A stretch of 64,000 nucleotides of DNA from SIG459 sp045631645 (lineage in GTDB: Bacteria > Bacillota > Clostridia > Oscillospirales > Oscillospiraceae): contig JAZQVC010000005.1 of assembly GCA_045631645.1 (NCBI GenBank), positions 113,284 to 177,283 on the forward strand, given 5' to 3'. The notes under the pieces were generated by a model, which ran no database searches, was not told where the DNA came from, and saw only the letters and a program-made list of their open reading frames with translations. Numbering within the stretch: position 1 is the stretch's first letter; each line of letters starts with the position of its first letter. Positions 1 through 7,311 of this stretch are shown here, piece by piece. The translations under genes and the position numbers were made by a program.

Positions 1-1360
1 CCGCAAGCTGGGTAAGATTTTCAGGATCACAGAACACTTTTTCGCTCCACCATAGCCCATTGGCTTCTCCCCCAAGTTCTATTCCGGTAGTATCAAAAAA
101 GCCGAAGGAGTCAATATATTCATAGAATTTTTCTGCTCCAACACGCTGTCCCATGCGAATAAGCGCAACATTGCACGAATGCTGCAGGCATTGTGTCAGA
201 GTCTGGTCGCCGTGTCCTGTTGTTTTCCAGCACTTTCGACCTCGCCCTGCCCCGTCGCCTATAACAGAAATACTTCCGCCGCAATAAAAATGGTCGGAGA
301 TTTTAACTGCGTTTTCCTCCAAGGCCATAGCGAGAGTTATTATCTTGAATGTTGATCCAGGTTCATAGGTATCAGAAAGCGCTTTGTTGCGCCACATTTT
401 TTGCTGATAAGAAGATAAAAGCTCTTTTCTCTCCTCCTCAGTAGGCGCTTCATTTATAATTTGTTTTACTTCTTCCCCTACGTTCTGATAATCATTCAAG
501 TCAAAATTTCCAAGAGAGGCCATAGCAAGAATCTCTCCGCTGTTGACGTCCATTGCAATCGCGGCTGCACCATTTTGAATATCATAGTCCTCAACCGCCT
601 GCTTGAGATGCTTCTCAACATAGTACTGTATGGTACTATCTATGGTCAACACCGCATCCAGCCCATCCTGCCCTGCAACATAGTCTTCAAATTTTGTATA
701 GAGCATATCGGAACCATAAGCGTTTTTGACTCTTACAATTCGACCTTCAACTCCGCTCAACTTTTTGTCTATACTGAGTTCTATTCCGGAAAGTCCAATA
801 TTTTCATATCCTGTATAGCCAATAACATGCGACGCAAGAGTTCCGTACGGATAATATCGCTTTGTATCCGGCTCAATTTTAATTCCGTTAAGCTTGTGGA
901 GATTTTTAAATTCCCGAACCTTATCTGCAGTTTCTGCATCAACTTTTCTGGCAAGAGTTTTATACCAGGATGCGCTGTCCTCTGCCAGCAAAAGTATTTT
1001 CTCACTGTCAATGCCTAAAATTTCACTTAAGCCATCCGCAATAAGAGGTATATCCTCTCCATACATATTAATCTCTGCAGGACTAAGGTAAATTGTTTCC
1101 GCATCTGCGCTTATGGCAAGGACATTCATATTTCGGTCATAAATGCTTCCTCTGTTTCCCTCAAGGGAAGTTTCCCTAAGCTGCTGCTCAATCGCGGAGA
1201 ATTCAAGTTCATCATGCTTTATTATCTGAAGATAAAACAGTCTGGATATCAACACTAAAAACGCAGCGACGCCGCACACTGTCATCACAAGAAGTGTGCG
1301 GCTAAGCATTTTTCGGTCAGGTAATTTTGCGCCTTTTTCAGCGTTATTTTTGTTTGCCAT
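1..1360 (-). CDS. Peptidoglycan transpeptidase (class B PBP, FtsI/SpoVD type), 3' end cut by window edge
   Basis: Cross-links peptidoglycan stem peptides at the septum or in the spore cortex. The visible 453 residues have a basic cytoplasmic N-terminus, one membrane anchor (about residues 20-42), the dimerisation domain beginning with RGSIYDRN near residue 73, and the transpeptidase domain with the SxxK nucleophile motif STFK at Ser336 and the SxN motif SCN at Ser395. The KTG motif and any PASTA domains lie beyond base 1. The ATG at 1360 follows a GGAGAAT ribosome site. It is last in the mraZ-rsmH-ftsL-pbp order. SpoVD and FtsI cannot be separated without the C-terminus. Confidence 0.93.
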   Translation of the reverse strand, partial: MANKNNAEKGAKLPDRKMLSRTLLVMTVCGVAAFLVLISRLFYLQIIKHDELEFSAIEQQLRETSLEGNRGSIYDRNMNVLAISADAETIYLSPAEINMYGEDIPLIADGLSEILGIDSEKILLLAEDSASWYKTLARKVDAETADKVREFKNLHKLNGIKIEPDTKRYYPYGTLASHVIGYTGYENIGLSGIELSIDKKLSGVEGRIVRVKNAYGSDMLYTKFEDYVAGQDGLDAVLTIDSTIQYYVEKHLKQAVEDYDIQNGAAAIAMDVNSGEILAMASLGNFDLNDYQNVGEEVKQIINEAPTEEERKELLSSYQQKMWRNKALSDTYEPGSTFKIITLAMALEENAVKISDHFYCGGSISVIGDGAGRGRKCWKTTGHGDQTLTQCLQHSCNVALIRMGQRVGAEKFYEYIDSFGFFDTTGIELGGEANGLWWSEKVFCDPENLTQLA

Positions 1361-1419
1361 AATATTCTCCGGAATTCAGAAATTATAAATCATACATATG
1401 CAATATGATTATACTGCCT

Positions 1420-1905
1420 TTATCCCGAAAAATATTCTTTAAGTAGGGACAAAACATCCCACTCATTGTCATTCTCATCCGATTGAACATTATTCGCTTC
1501 ATTCGGAAAATTTACATATCTTATTTGGTCTATGCCCGGTTTTTTCATCCCAAGAATCTCTATAGCATATTGCTCAGTTTCCTCAAGAGAAAATACCTCC
1601 GCATGCCGCAATTTCAGCCCTATCTGCTGATCGGTCAATTCGTTTATTCTAATCTCAAGGACGCGCATCTCCTCAGAAACAGACACAAGAGACGCGCGCA
1701 GCATCAAGCTCAGATAAACAAGTACAACACAAAGAGCTATACCGATAAACAATGCCGGCGAAGTATTTCTTGCCGGCATTGTGTTTTGCTTCTTCTTTTT
1801 TTGCGGGAGCATTCCGTATACCCCCGGGCATTCATTCCCGTTGGGTTGAAAATTATATGCAAGCGACCCGTGAGTCATTGGAGAATAATTCCCGCATTTA
1901 ATCAT
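1420..1905 (-). CDS. ftsL: Cell-division protein FtsL-like (septum formation initiator type)
   Basis: Small bitopic division protein expected to form a complex with DivIB/FtsQ and DivIC/FtsB and help recruit the septal synthase encoded just downstream. The 161-residue product has a hydrophilic, lysine-rich N-terminal tail, one transmembrane helix at about residues 51-72 and an extracytoplasmic heptad-like coiled coil at about 73-110, the usual FtsL/DivIC layout. Identification rests on this layout plus its position between rsmH and the PBP gene, because sequence conservation in the family is weak. The ATG at 1905 has an AGGTAAG-like ribosome site and lies 14 bases past the rsmH stop. Confidence 0.8.
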   Translation of the reverse strand: MIKCGNYSPMTHGSLAYNFQPNGNECPGVYGMLPQKKKKQNTMPARNTSPALFIGIALCVVLVYLSLMLRASLVSVSEEMRVLEIRINELTDQQIGLKLRHAEVFSLEETEQYAIEILGMKKPGIDQIRYVNFPNEANNVQSDENDNEWDVLSLLKEYFSG

Positions 1906-1919
1906 AGCTTACCTATTCC

Positions 1920-2852
1920 TTACACTCTTTCAGCAACTCTGAGCTTCGCGCTACGGGATCGAGGATTCTCATCAAGCTCTTTTGCAGAAGGCAATATGGG
2001 CTTGCGGCTTACACTCTTAAGTGTCTGAACAAAACCGCAGGTACATATGGGGAATTCTCTTGGGCAGGTGCAGCCCTTTTCCCGTGATTGGAAGGAGTTT
2101 TTTATGATTCTGTCTTCGAGACTATGGAAACTTATAACCGCAAGTCTGCCGCCTTTTCCAAGATGGTCAGCAGCGCAAGACATAAGCTCACTGATAGCCT
2201 CAAGTTCATCATTAACGGCAATTCTTATCGCCTGAAAGCTTCTTTTTGCAGGATGCTGCTTTTCCCTGAGAGCGGCAGCAGGCATTGCACTCTTGATTAC
2301 ATCAACAAGCTCAAGAGTCGTATCTATGCTCTTGAGTTTTCTGTTTTCAACTATTGCTGAAGCGATACGGGGTGCATAACGCTCTTCACCAAAATCATAA
2401 AGAATGCGTTTAAGTTTTTCTTCAGGCCACTTATTTACGACAAACCATGCAGAAAGACTTTCCGATTCATCCATACGCATATCGAGAGGAGCATCTGACA
2501 TATAGGAAAAGCCTCTTTCAGCCTCATCAAGCTGTGGAGAAGAAACTCCCAGATCAAACAGCATGCCATCAACTTTATCAATCCCCAAATCTCTGAGGAT
2601 ATTATGAAGATCACGGAAATTTCCATGCACATATGTAATTTTATCGGAAAACTCCTTAAGACGCTCACCTGCACGTGCAATGGCGCGCTCATCGCGGTCA
2701 ATGCTAATAAGACGTCCTGTTGTAAGGCGCTGTGCTATCTTGCCGCTATGACCGCCCATACCAAGGGTTCCGTCAACATATATTCCATCGGGCTTTATAT
2801 TTAAAGCCTCAATACACTCATCAAGAAGAACAGAATAATGCTTAAATTCCAT
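1920..2852 (-). CDS. rsmH: 16S rRNA (cytosine-1402-N4)-methyltransferase RsmH
   Basis: SAM-dependent enzyme that N4-methylates C1402 in the 16S rRNA decoding centre. The 310-residue length is normal for the family. Visible hallmarks are the N-terminal HYSVLLDE block, the SAM-binding segment DGTLGMGGHSG near residue 28, MLFDLGVSSPQLD near 98 followed by RGFSYM, and the C-terminal VISFHSLEDRIIK. The start codon overlaps the mraZ stop by one base (TAATG), indicating translational coupling. It is the second gene of the dcw cluster. Confidence 0.97.
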   Translation of the reverse strand: MEFKHYSVLLDECIEALNIKPDGIYVDGTLGMGGHSGKIAQRLTTGRLISIDRDERAIARAGERLKEFSDKITYVHGNFRDLHNILRDLGIDKVDGMLFDLGVSSPQLDEAERGFSYMSDAPLDMRMDESESLSAWFVVNKWPEEKLKRILYDFGEERYAPRIASAIVENRKLKSIDTTLELVDVIKSAMPAAALREKQHPAKRSFQAIRIAVNDELEAISELMSCAADHLGKGGRLAVISFHSLEDRIIKNSFQSREKGCTCPREFPICTCGFVQTLKSVSRKPILPSAKELDENPRSRSAKLRVAERV

Positions 2853-3268
2853 TAGAACTCCAGCTCCTCCATTACCGCAGAGATATTTTCAGGGGTAGTC
2901 TCAAATGCATTAATTTCACACCATACAGCGCTATCCCATAGTTCAGCATGGTTATTGCAACCAACAACAGTAACATTTTTGTTCAAGCCTGCATAATCAC
3001 GAAGATTTTGAGGAAGAAGTATTCTTCCCTGAGCATCAAGCTCACACTTCGCTGCATATGCGAAAAGCGGACGCATTTTGCGCTGCTTTACATAGGGCAT
3101 AGCATTAACCTTGTCAGAAAAATCTCTCCAGCTCTCGGCAGAATAAGCCGAAAGACATTTATCCATAGAAAGGGTCACATAAAAAACATTGCCAAGCTCT
3201 TCCCTAAGTCTTGCAGGAATGAAAAGTCTACCTTTTGAATCCAGATTGTGCTGATATTCACCTGTCAT
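2852..3268 (-). CDS. mraZ: Transcriptional regulator MraZ
   Basis: DNA-binding regulator that in characterised bacteria binds repeats upstream of its own operon and controls the division cluster. The 138-residue protein has two tandem AbrB/SpoVT-like half-domains, each with a conserved turn: DSKGRLFIPARLRE near residue 10 and DAQGRILLPQNLRD near residue 80. It is the first gene of the cluster, with a GGGGGTGAAG ribosome site before the ATG at 3268. A repeat operator and a sigma-A-like promoter are legible upstream, so autoregulation is expected. Confidence 0.96.
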   Translation of the reverse strand: MTGEYQHNLDSKGRLFIPARLREELGNVFYVTLSMDKCLSAYSAESWRDFSDKVNAMPYVKQRKMRPLFAYAAKCELDAQGRILLPQNLRDYAGLNKNVTVVGCNNHAELWDSAVWCEINAFETTPENISAVMEELEF

Positions 3269-3330
3269 TGACTCTTCACCCCCTTAATTTTTGTAATAAT
3301 TTATAAAATATTGCGTTTTTATGGGTTTCT

Positions 3331-3360
3331 AGTGCACTTTCCACCACTTCTCCCCACCGC
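3331..3360 (-). promoter_or_regulatory. MraZ-type operator: three GTG(G) repeats at 10-bp spacing
   Basis: On the minus strand this stretch reads GTGGGGAGAA, GTGGTGGAAA, GTGCACTAGA, that is, GTG repeated at exactly ten-base steps on one helix face. It lies just downstream of the mraZ -10 box. Known MraZ boxes are short direct repeats at helical spacing in front of mraZ. Direct binding is inferred. Confidence 0.72.
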
Positions 3361-3367
3361 AAAATTA

Positions 3368-3396
3368 ATTATAAGAGGTAGACATAAAAAATGCAA
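3368..3396 (-). promoter_or_regulatory. Sigma-A-like promoter of mraZ
   Basis: Minus strand: -35 TTGCAT (3391-3396), 17-base spacer, -10 TATAAT (3368-3373). Transcription would begin just before or within the GTGG repeats, so a repressor bound there would block initiation. The 5' leader to the mraZ ATG is roughly 90 bases. Confidence 0.78.
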
Positions 3397-3481
3397 GCAT
3401 AATTTTCTTCCATTTTTTGTCATTTTTATCTCAATTTTTGCATATATTAAACCCAAAACAAACTATGTTGTTTAATGCACA

Positions 3482-3513
3482 AAGCTCCCCCACAAAACCT
3501 TGTGGAGGAGCTT
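3482..3513 (-). terminator. Hairpin after the coiled-coil gene
   Basis: Inverted repeat with 12-base arms (AAGCTCCCCCAC / GTGGAGGAGCTT, one wobble position) and an 8-base loop, 31 bases beyond the stop of the upstream gene and before the mraZ promoter. Neither side has a clean T-run, so terminator function is only probable. Confidence 0.5.
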
Positions 3514-3543
3514 CGTAAAAAAATATTATTTTCTTAAAAAATT

Positions 3544-4026
3544 TTAGTCAAGGGCGTTTCTCTGGGAAGAAGCGGCCGCGCTACGGAACTCATTTCTGGA
3601 GTTTCTGACCTCAGAAAGAGCAGCGGTAATGGCTTCCTCGGTGCGGCGAAGAGCATCGTCAACATAGCCATTGGCAACGCGATAAAGTTCACGGGTGCGT
3701 CCCTCTGCGTTGGCAATAAGCTCGTTGCTGCGAAGAGTTGCTGCCTTAACGATTTCCTGTTCGTCAGTAAGTTCTCTTGCGCGTTCCTCAGCAGACTTAC
3801 GGATGGACTCTGCTTCACGCTTTGCAGAGCCAATAAACTCGTCCCTTGCAGTTACAAGACGCTTAGCCTCAGCAACCTCAACGGGCAGCTGCGCTTTAAT
3901 CTCGTCAAGGATATTCATAAACTTATCTCTTTCGATAATGCACTTATCATTTCCAAGGGGTACTCCCCAAGCTTCACTAACCATAGTATAAAGCATTTCA
4001 ATCATATCGAGTATACTGTTTTCCAT
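3544..4026 (-). CDS. Coiled-coil cytoplasmic protein of unknown function (ATP synthase B/DivIVA-like composition)
   Basis: A 160-residue protein with no membrane segment. Residues 1-45 could be a small helical head. From about 50 to 145 it is a continuous charged helix rich in Ala, Glu and Arg with heptad character, which is why such proteins are often labelled V-type ATPase subunit or DivIVA-like by composition alone. No catalytic motif is visible. It follows coaD by 24 bases in the uvrC-rsmD-coaD run, a placement I associate with Clostridia. A scaffold role is possible but unsupported. Confidence 0.75.
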   Translation of the reverse strand: MENSILDMIEMLYTMVSEAWGVPLGNDKCIIERDKFMNILDEIKAQLPVEVAEAKRLVTARDEFIGSAKREAESIRKSAEERARELTDEQEIVKAATLRSNELIANAEGRTRELYRVANGYVDDALRRTEEAITAALSEVRNSRNEFRSAAASSQRNALD

Positions 4027-4050
4027 TGCGTATGCCTCCTGATATATAAG

Positions 4051-4539
4051 TTATCTTTTGTATGATTCGCTGCGTTCAATGACGTCTTTCAAAATTTCGG
4101 CAGGAACAAGCTCTCGAAGATCTGCTCCATATTTCGCCATCTCTTTAACTACAGAGGAACTTATATAAGTATATTTCTCACTGCTGGTCAAAAAGACAGT
4201 TTCAAGCCTGGGATTAAGCTTTTTGTTAATAATTGCCATCTGGAATTCAGACTCAAAATCGCTAACCGCACGGAGACCCTTGACCAAAACGGCATTTTTA
4301 TGTCTTTTGACATATTCAGCAAGAAGTATGCTGCTTGTATCAACCTCAACATTGGGAAAGCGCTTAACAACACGCTTTATAAGCTCAACTCTCTCATCAA
4401 GAGTGAACATCGGGGTTTTACTGCTGTTAACCATCACGCAGACAACAACCTTGTCAAATATCTTGCTGGCGCGACGAATAATGTTGAGATGACCCAAAGT
4501 AATGGGGTCAAAGCTGCCGGGATAGATAGCTGTACTCAT
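4051..4539 (-). CDS. coaD: Phosphopantetheine adenylyltransferase
   Basis: Transfers AMP from ATP to 4'-phosphopantetheine, the penultimate step of coenzyme A synthesis. The 162-residue protein begins with YPGSFDPITLGH, containing the nucleotidyltransferase T-x-G-H signature at Thr14-His17, and carries the C-terminal YISSSVVKE signature near residue 125. Length is typical. It follows rsmD with a 4-base gap; rsmD-coaD pairing is widespread in Firmicutes. Confidence 0.97.
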   Translation of the reverse strand: MSTAIYPGSFDPITLGHLNIIRRASKIFDKVVVCVMVNSSKTPMFTLDERVELIKRVVKRFPNVEVDTSSILLAEYVKRHKNAVLVKGLRAVSDFESEFQMAIINKKLNPRLETVFLTSSEKYTYISSSVVKEMAKYGADLRELVPAEILKDVIERSESYKR

Positions 4540-4543
4540 TATC

Positions 4544-5080
4544 TTAGCTTTCCTTTGTATAAACGCTCAGTTTTATCTTACCGTAGGTATACTCCTTGCG
4601 CTTTTTATAGGGCGCCTCCAGTTCGGGAGTTGGAGTTTCCTTTCTTGTTTCACAGACGATTATACCACCTTCTGACAAGATGTCAATTTCTTTAATGGTC
4701 TTCAAGGCTTTTTCGGCAAGATCCGAGTCATAGGGTGGATCAATGAAAATAAGATCAAAGCTGCCGCAGCCGTGGAGATAACTGATGGCATCTGCCTGAA
4801 CAACCTTGCAGTCAAGCTTGCAATATTCAACATTTTCCTTTATAAGCTTAACACTGTCTCTGGCAAGGTCAACAATTACAACATCTCCTGCTCCCCTGCT
4901 CTTTGCTTCGATGCCGAGCTGACCTGTTCCTCCAAAAAGATCCAGAACTCTGCGACCTTCAACATCAAACTGAACTATATTAAATATTGCCTCTTTAACC
5001 TGATCGCTGGTTGGGCGAACATCATATCCGACGGGAGTTTTAAGTTTTCTTCCCCTTGCAGTTCCGGTAATAACTCTCAT
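4544..5080 (-). CDS. rsmD: 16S rRNA (guanine-966-N2)-methyltransferase RsmD
   Basis: Methylates G966 of 16S rRNA in the assembled small subunit. The start is placed at the ATG at 5080 because it has an AGGAG ribosome site and begins MRVITGTARG, the family N-terminus; an upstream in-frame codon at 5140 would overlap uvrC further and lacks support. The 178-residue product shows the SAM motif VLDLFGGTGQLGIEA near residue 45 and the catalytic motif FIDPPYDS near residue 110. The uvrC stop at 5094 is 13 bases upstream. Confidence 0.95.
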   Translation of the reverse strand: MRVITGTARGRKLKTPVGYDVRPTSDQVKEAIFNIVQFDVEGRRVLDLFGGTGQLGIEAKSRGAGDVVIVDLARDSVKLIKENVEYCKLDCKVVQADAISYLHGCGSFDLIFIDPPYDSDLAEKALKTIKEIDILSEGGIIVCETRKETPTPELEAPYKKRKEYTYGKIKLSVYTKES

Positions 5081-5093
5081 GTTTTTTCTCCTC

Positions 5094-6890
5094 TTAATGG
5101 AAATATTTATAAACCGCTTCTGCAGTATTGGAAGGCACAACCTTTGCCAATTCCTGCACCTCGGCTTCTTTAATAGCTTTAATTGTTTTAAATTCTTTCA
5201 AAAGGATATTTTTACGCTTTTCACCCACACCGGGAATCTTGTCCAGTTGAGATGCAATAGTTTCACTGCGCAGCAAACGGTGGTACTCGATGGCAAAGCG
5301 ATGAACCTCCTCCTGAATTGTGCCAATAAATGCGAAGACAGACTGATTGCTCACAACTCCGATTTCTTCGCCATTGCTGTTAATAAGAGCTCTTGTACGA
5401 TGATGGTCATCCTTGACCATACCGAACACAGGTAATACAAGGCCTAAATCAGAAAGGGCTTTTTCCGCAACCGCGGCATGAGTTTCTCCGCCGTCAATGA
5501 GCAGCAAATCAGGAACATCGGCAAATTTGTCGTCACCTTCAATGCATCGCTTAAACCTGCGAAAAACAGCCTCATACATACTTGCGTAATCATCCTGAAT
5601 CTTCGTATCTTTAATGCGAAATTTCCTGTATTCACGCTTGAGAGGCCTTCCATTAACAAAAACAACCATTGCGGCAACTATACCGAATGAGCCTGTATTT
5701 GAAATATCAAAAGCTTCAATCCTATTGGGAAAGGAAGGAAGAGACAAGGTTTTTTGAAGCCACTCAAGAGTTTTATTACTTCGCTGGGATTGAGTTGTGG
5801 CTCTCATAACCTCTTCTCGGGCGTTTAAGAGGGCAGATTTAACAAGCTCTGATTTTTCACCTCTTTGGGGCACAGAAAGGCTTATGCTCTTACCCGAAAT
5901 TTCGCGGAGAACTTTCTCCACATCTTCTGCATCCTCAATCTCAAAAGGAAGAAGAATGTGCTTTGGCAGGTTACATCGATTAGAATAATATTGGATCAAG
6001 AGCTTGCCCAAAACCTCGCCGTCCGTTTCAATGGGTTCCTCCATAAGTTCAAAGTCTTTACCCACCATGTTCCCTGAATTAAAATGCAAAACTGCGAAAG
6101 CTGTCTTTGCGCCTCTATAAAAACCGATAACATCCGTATCCGCAAATGCGGTTGCGATAACCTTTTGTCTGTTACTCAGGCTTTCAACGGCCCGCAAACG
6201 ATCGCGAATATCTGCGGCGGTTTCAAACCGAAGTTCCTCGGCCGCATTTTCCATCTCCCTGCGCATGTCATCAATAAGCTGTGCGCTTTTGCCCGAAAGA
6301 AACATTTCGGCCTGAGAAATTCTGGCGCGATATTCCTCCGAGCCCGGCTCTCCGCGGCAAAATCCACTGCAAAGTCCCATCTGATAATTCAAACAAGGCC
6401 GTTCTTTTCCGATATCCCGCGGGAATTTCCTGCTGCAATCAGGCAAAAGCAGCGCTTTTTTCAGGGCGGAGATAATGCCAAAGCTTGTTCCCCTGCTGCC
6501 AAAAGGTCCGAAATACTTAGCTCCATCATCATTTGTCCGGTTGGTAATACCTATTCGGGGATATTCGCTTTTCACATCAATGCGAATAAAAGGATAGCCC
6601 TTATCATCTCTCAGCAAAATATTATAATGAGGCATATGTTGTTTAATAAGGGAGTTTTCCAGTACAAGAGCCTCAAATTCGGAATTAACAACTATAACCT
6701 CAAAATCCGCAACCTTTCGCACCATTGCTTCAACTTTCGGAAGATGCTCGCCGCGAAAATAGCTTGTTACCCTGTTTTTAAGTTTCTTCGCCTTACCTAC
6801 ATATATTACCTTGCCGAAGGCATCCTTCATAATGTACACGCCCGGCAAAAGAGGCAGCTTATTCGCTTTTTCACGAAGTTTATCAATCAT
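5094..6890 (-). CDS. uvrC: Excinuclease ABC subunit UvrC
   Basis: Makes the dual incisions in nucleotide excision repair together with UvrA and UvrB. The 598-residue protein has an N-terminal GIY-YIG nuclease (GVYIMKD then VIYVGKAKKLKNRV, residues 17-43), a UVR motif that contacts UvrB near 195-235, an RNase H-like nuclease with EAFDISNTGS near 390 and LLIDGG near 450, and a C-terminal helix-hairpin-helix region (LDKIPGVGEKRK). All domains appear intact. The ribosome site is weak (GTGATG), and a hairpin separates it from the HPr-like gene upstream. Confidence 0.97.
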   Translation of the reverse strand: MIDKLREKANKLPLLPGVYIMKDAFGKVIYVGKAKKLKNRVTSYFRGEHLPKVEAMVRKVADFEVIVVNSEFEALVLENSLIKQHMPHYNILLRDDKGYPFIRIDVKSEYPRIGITNRTNDDGAKYFGPFGSRGTSFGIISALKKALLLPDCSRKFPRDIGKERPCLNYQMGLCSGFCRGEPGSEEYRARISQAEMFLSGKSAQLIDDMRREMENAAEELRFETAADIRDRLRAVESLSNRQKVIATAFADTDVIGFYRGAKTAFAVLHFNSGNMVGKDFELMEEPIETDGEVLGKLLIQYYSNRCNLPKHILLPFEIEDAEDVEKVLREISGKSISLSVPQRGEKSELVKSALLNAREEVMRATTQSQRSNKTLEWLQKTLSLPSFPNRIEAFDISNTGSFGIVAAMVVFVNGRPLKREYRKFRIKDTKIQDDYASMYEAVFRRFKRCIEGDDKFADVPDLLLIDGGETHAAVAEKALSDLGLVLPVFGMVKDDHHRTRALINSNGEEIGVVSNQSVFAFIGTIQEEVHRFAIEYHRLLRSETIASQLDKIPGVGEKRKNILLKEFKTIKAIKEAEVQELAKVVPSNTAEAVYKYFH

Positions 6891-6910
6891 ATAACATCAC
6901 TTTAAACTTA

Positions 6911-6936
6911 AAGGGCGTGTACGCAACACGCCCCTT
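6911..6936 (-). terminator. Terminator-like hairpin after the HPr-like gene
   Basis: Minus strand AAGGGGCGTGTT-GCGT-ACACGCCCTT followed by TAAGTTTAAA. The arms pair with one bulge. It lies 17 bases beyond the HPr-like stop, between that gene and uvrC. The tail is only moderately T-rich. Confidence 0.6.
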
Positions 6937-6952
6937 AATAATATGCTTAATA

Positions 6953-7216
6953 TTATTCCTCGAACTTAACGGAAACAAACTCAGCAAGTGTTTCTACAGC
7001 CTTAGCTTCGTCAACGCCATCAGCAATAATGTTGATGGTATCATCGGCAGAGATGCAAAGGGTGAGAACACCAAGGAGGCTCTTTGCGTTAACCTTGCGA
7101 TCATTCTTTTCAACCCAGATGCTGCACTTAAACTCATTGGCCTTCTGGATGAAGAAGGTTGCAGGCTTTGCATAAAGTCCGAAATTATTATTGATAGAAA
7201 CAGTTTTAATAACCAT
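6953..7216 (-). CDS. HPr-family protein with Tyr in place of the PTS catalytic His15 (Crh-like)
   Basis: HPr normally relays phosphate at His15 from enzyme I to PTS sugar permeases and is phosphorylated at Ser46 by HPr kinase to serve as a CcpA co-repressor. This 87-residue protein has HPr length and pattern, but the active-site segment reads GLYAKPA, with a TAT tyrosine codon exactly at residue 15. The Ser46 region KSLLGVL is intact, with serine exactly at residue 46. That combination resembles Bacillus Crh, which has Gln15 and keeps Ser46. The gene stands between mutS2 and uvrC with its own promoter and terminator. A regulatory, non-PTS role is inferred. Confidence 0.9.
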   Translation of the reverse strand: MVIKTVSINNNFGLYAKPATFFIQKANEFKCSIWVEKNDRKVNAKSLLGVLTLCISADDTINIIADGVDEAKAVETLAEFVSVKFEE

Positions 7217-7252
7217 ATCTCAACTACTCCTCAACAGAAAATGTACAAGTTA

Positions 7253-7281
7253 ATATTAGCAAATAATCATTTTCGCGTCAA
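7253..7281 (-). promoter_or_regulatory. Strong extended -10 promoter of the HPr-like gene
   Basis: Minus strand: -35 TTGACG (7276-7281), 17-base spacer ending in TGC, -10 TAATAT (7253-7258), that is, an extended TGn -10. It starts a leader of about 30 bases before the ATG at 7216 and makes this gene a separate transcription unit from mutS2. Confidence 0.8.
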
Positions 7282-7311
7282 CATTATTCTACTGCATTTA
7301 CAAAATAATGA

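Noticed and set aside
6953..7216. Ordinary PTS phosphocarrier HPr
   Set aside because: The catalytic histidine is replaced by tyrosine, so a normal phosphocarrier role is not supported.
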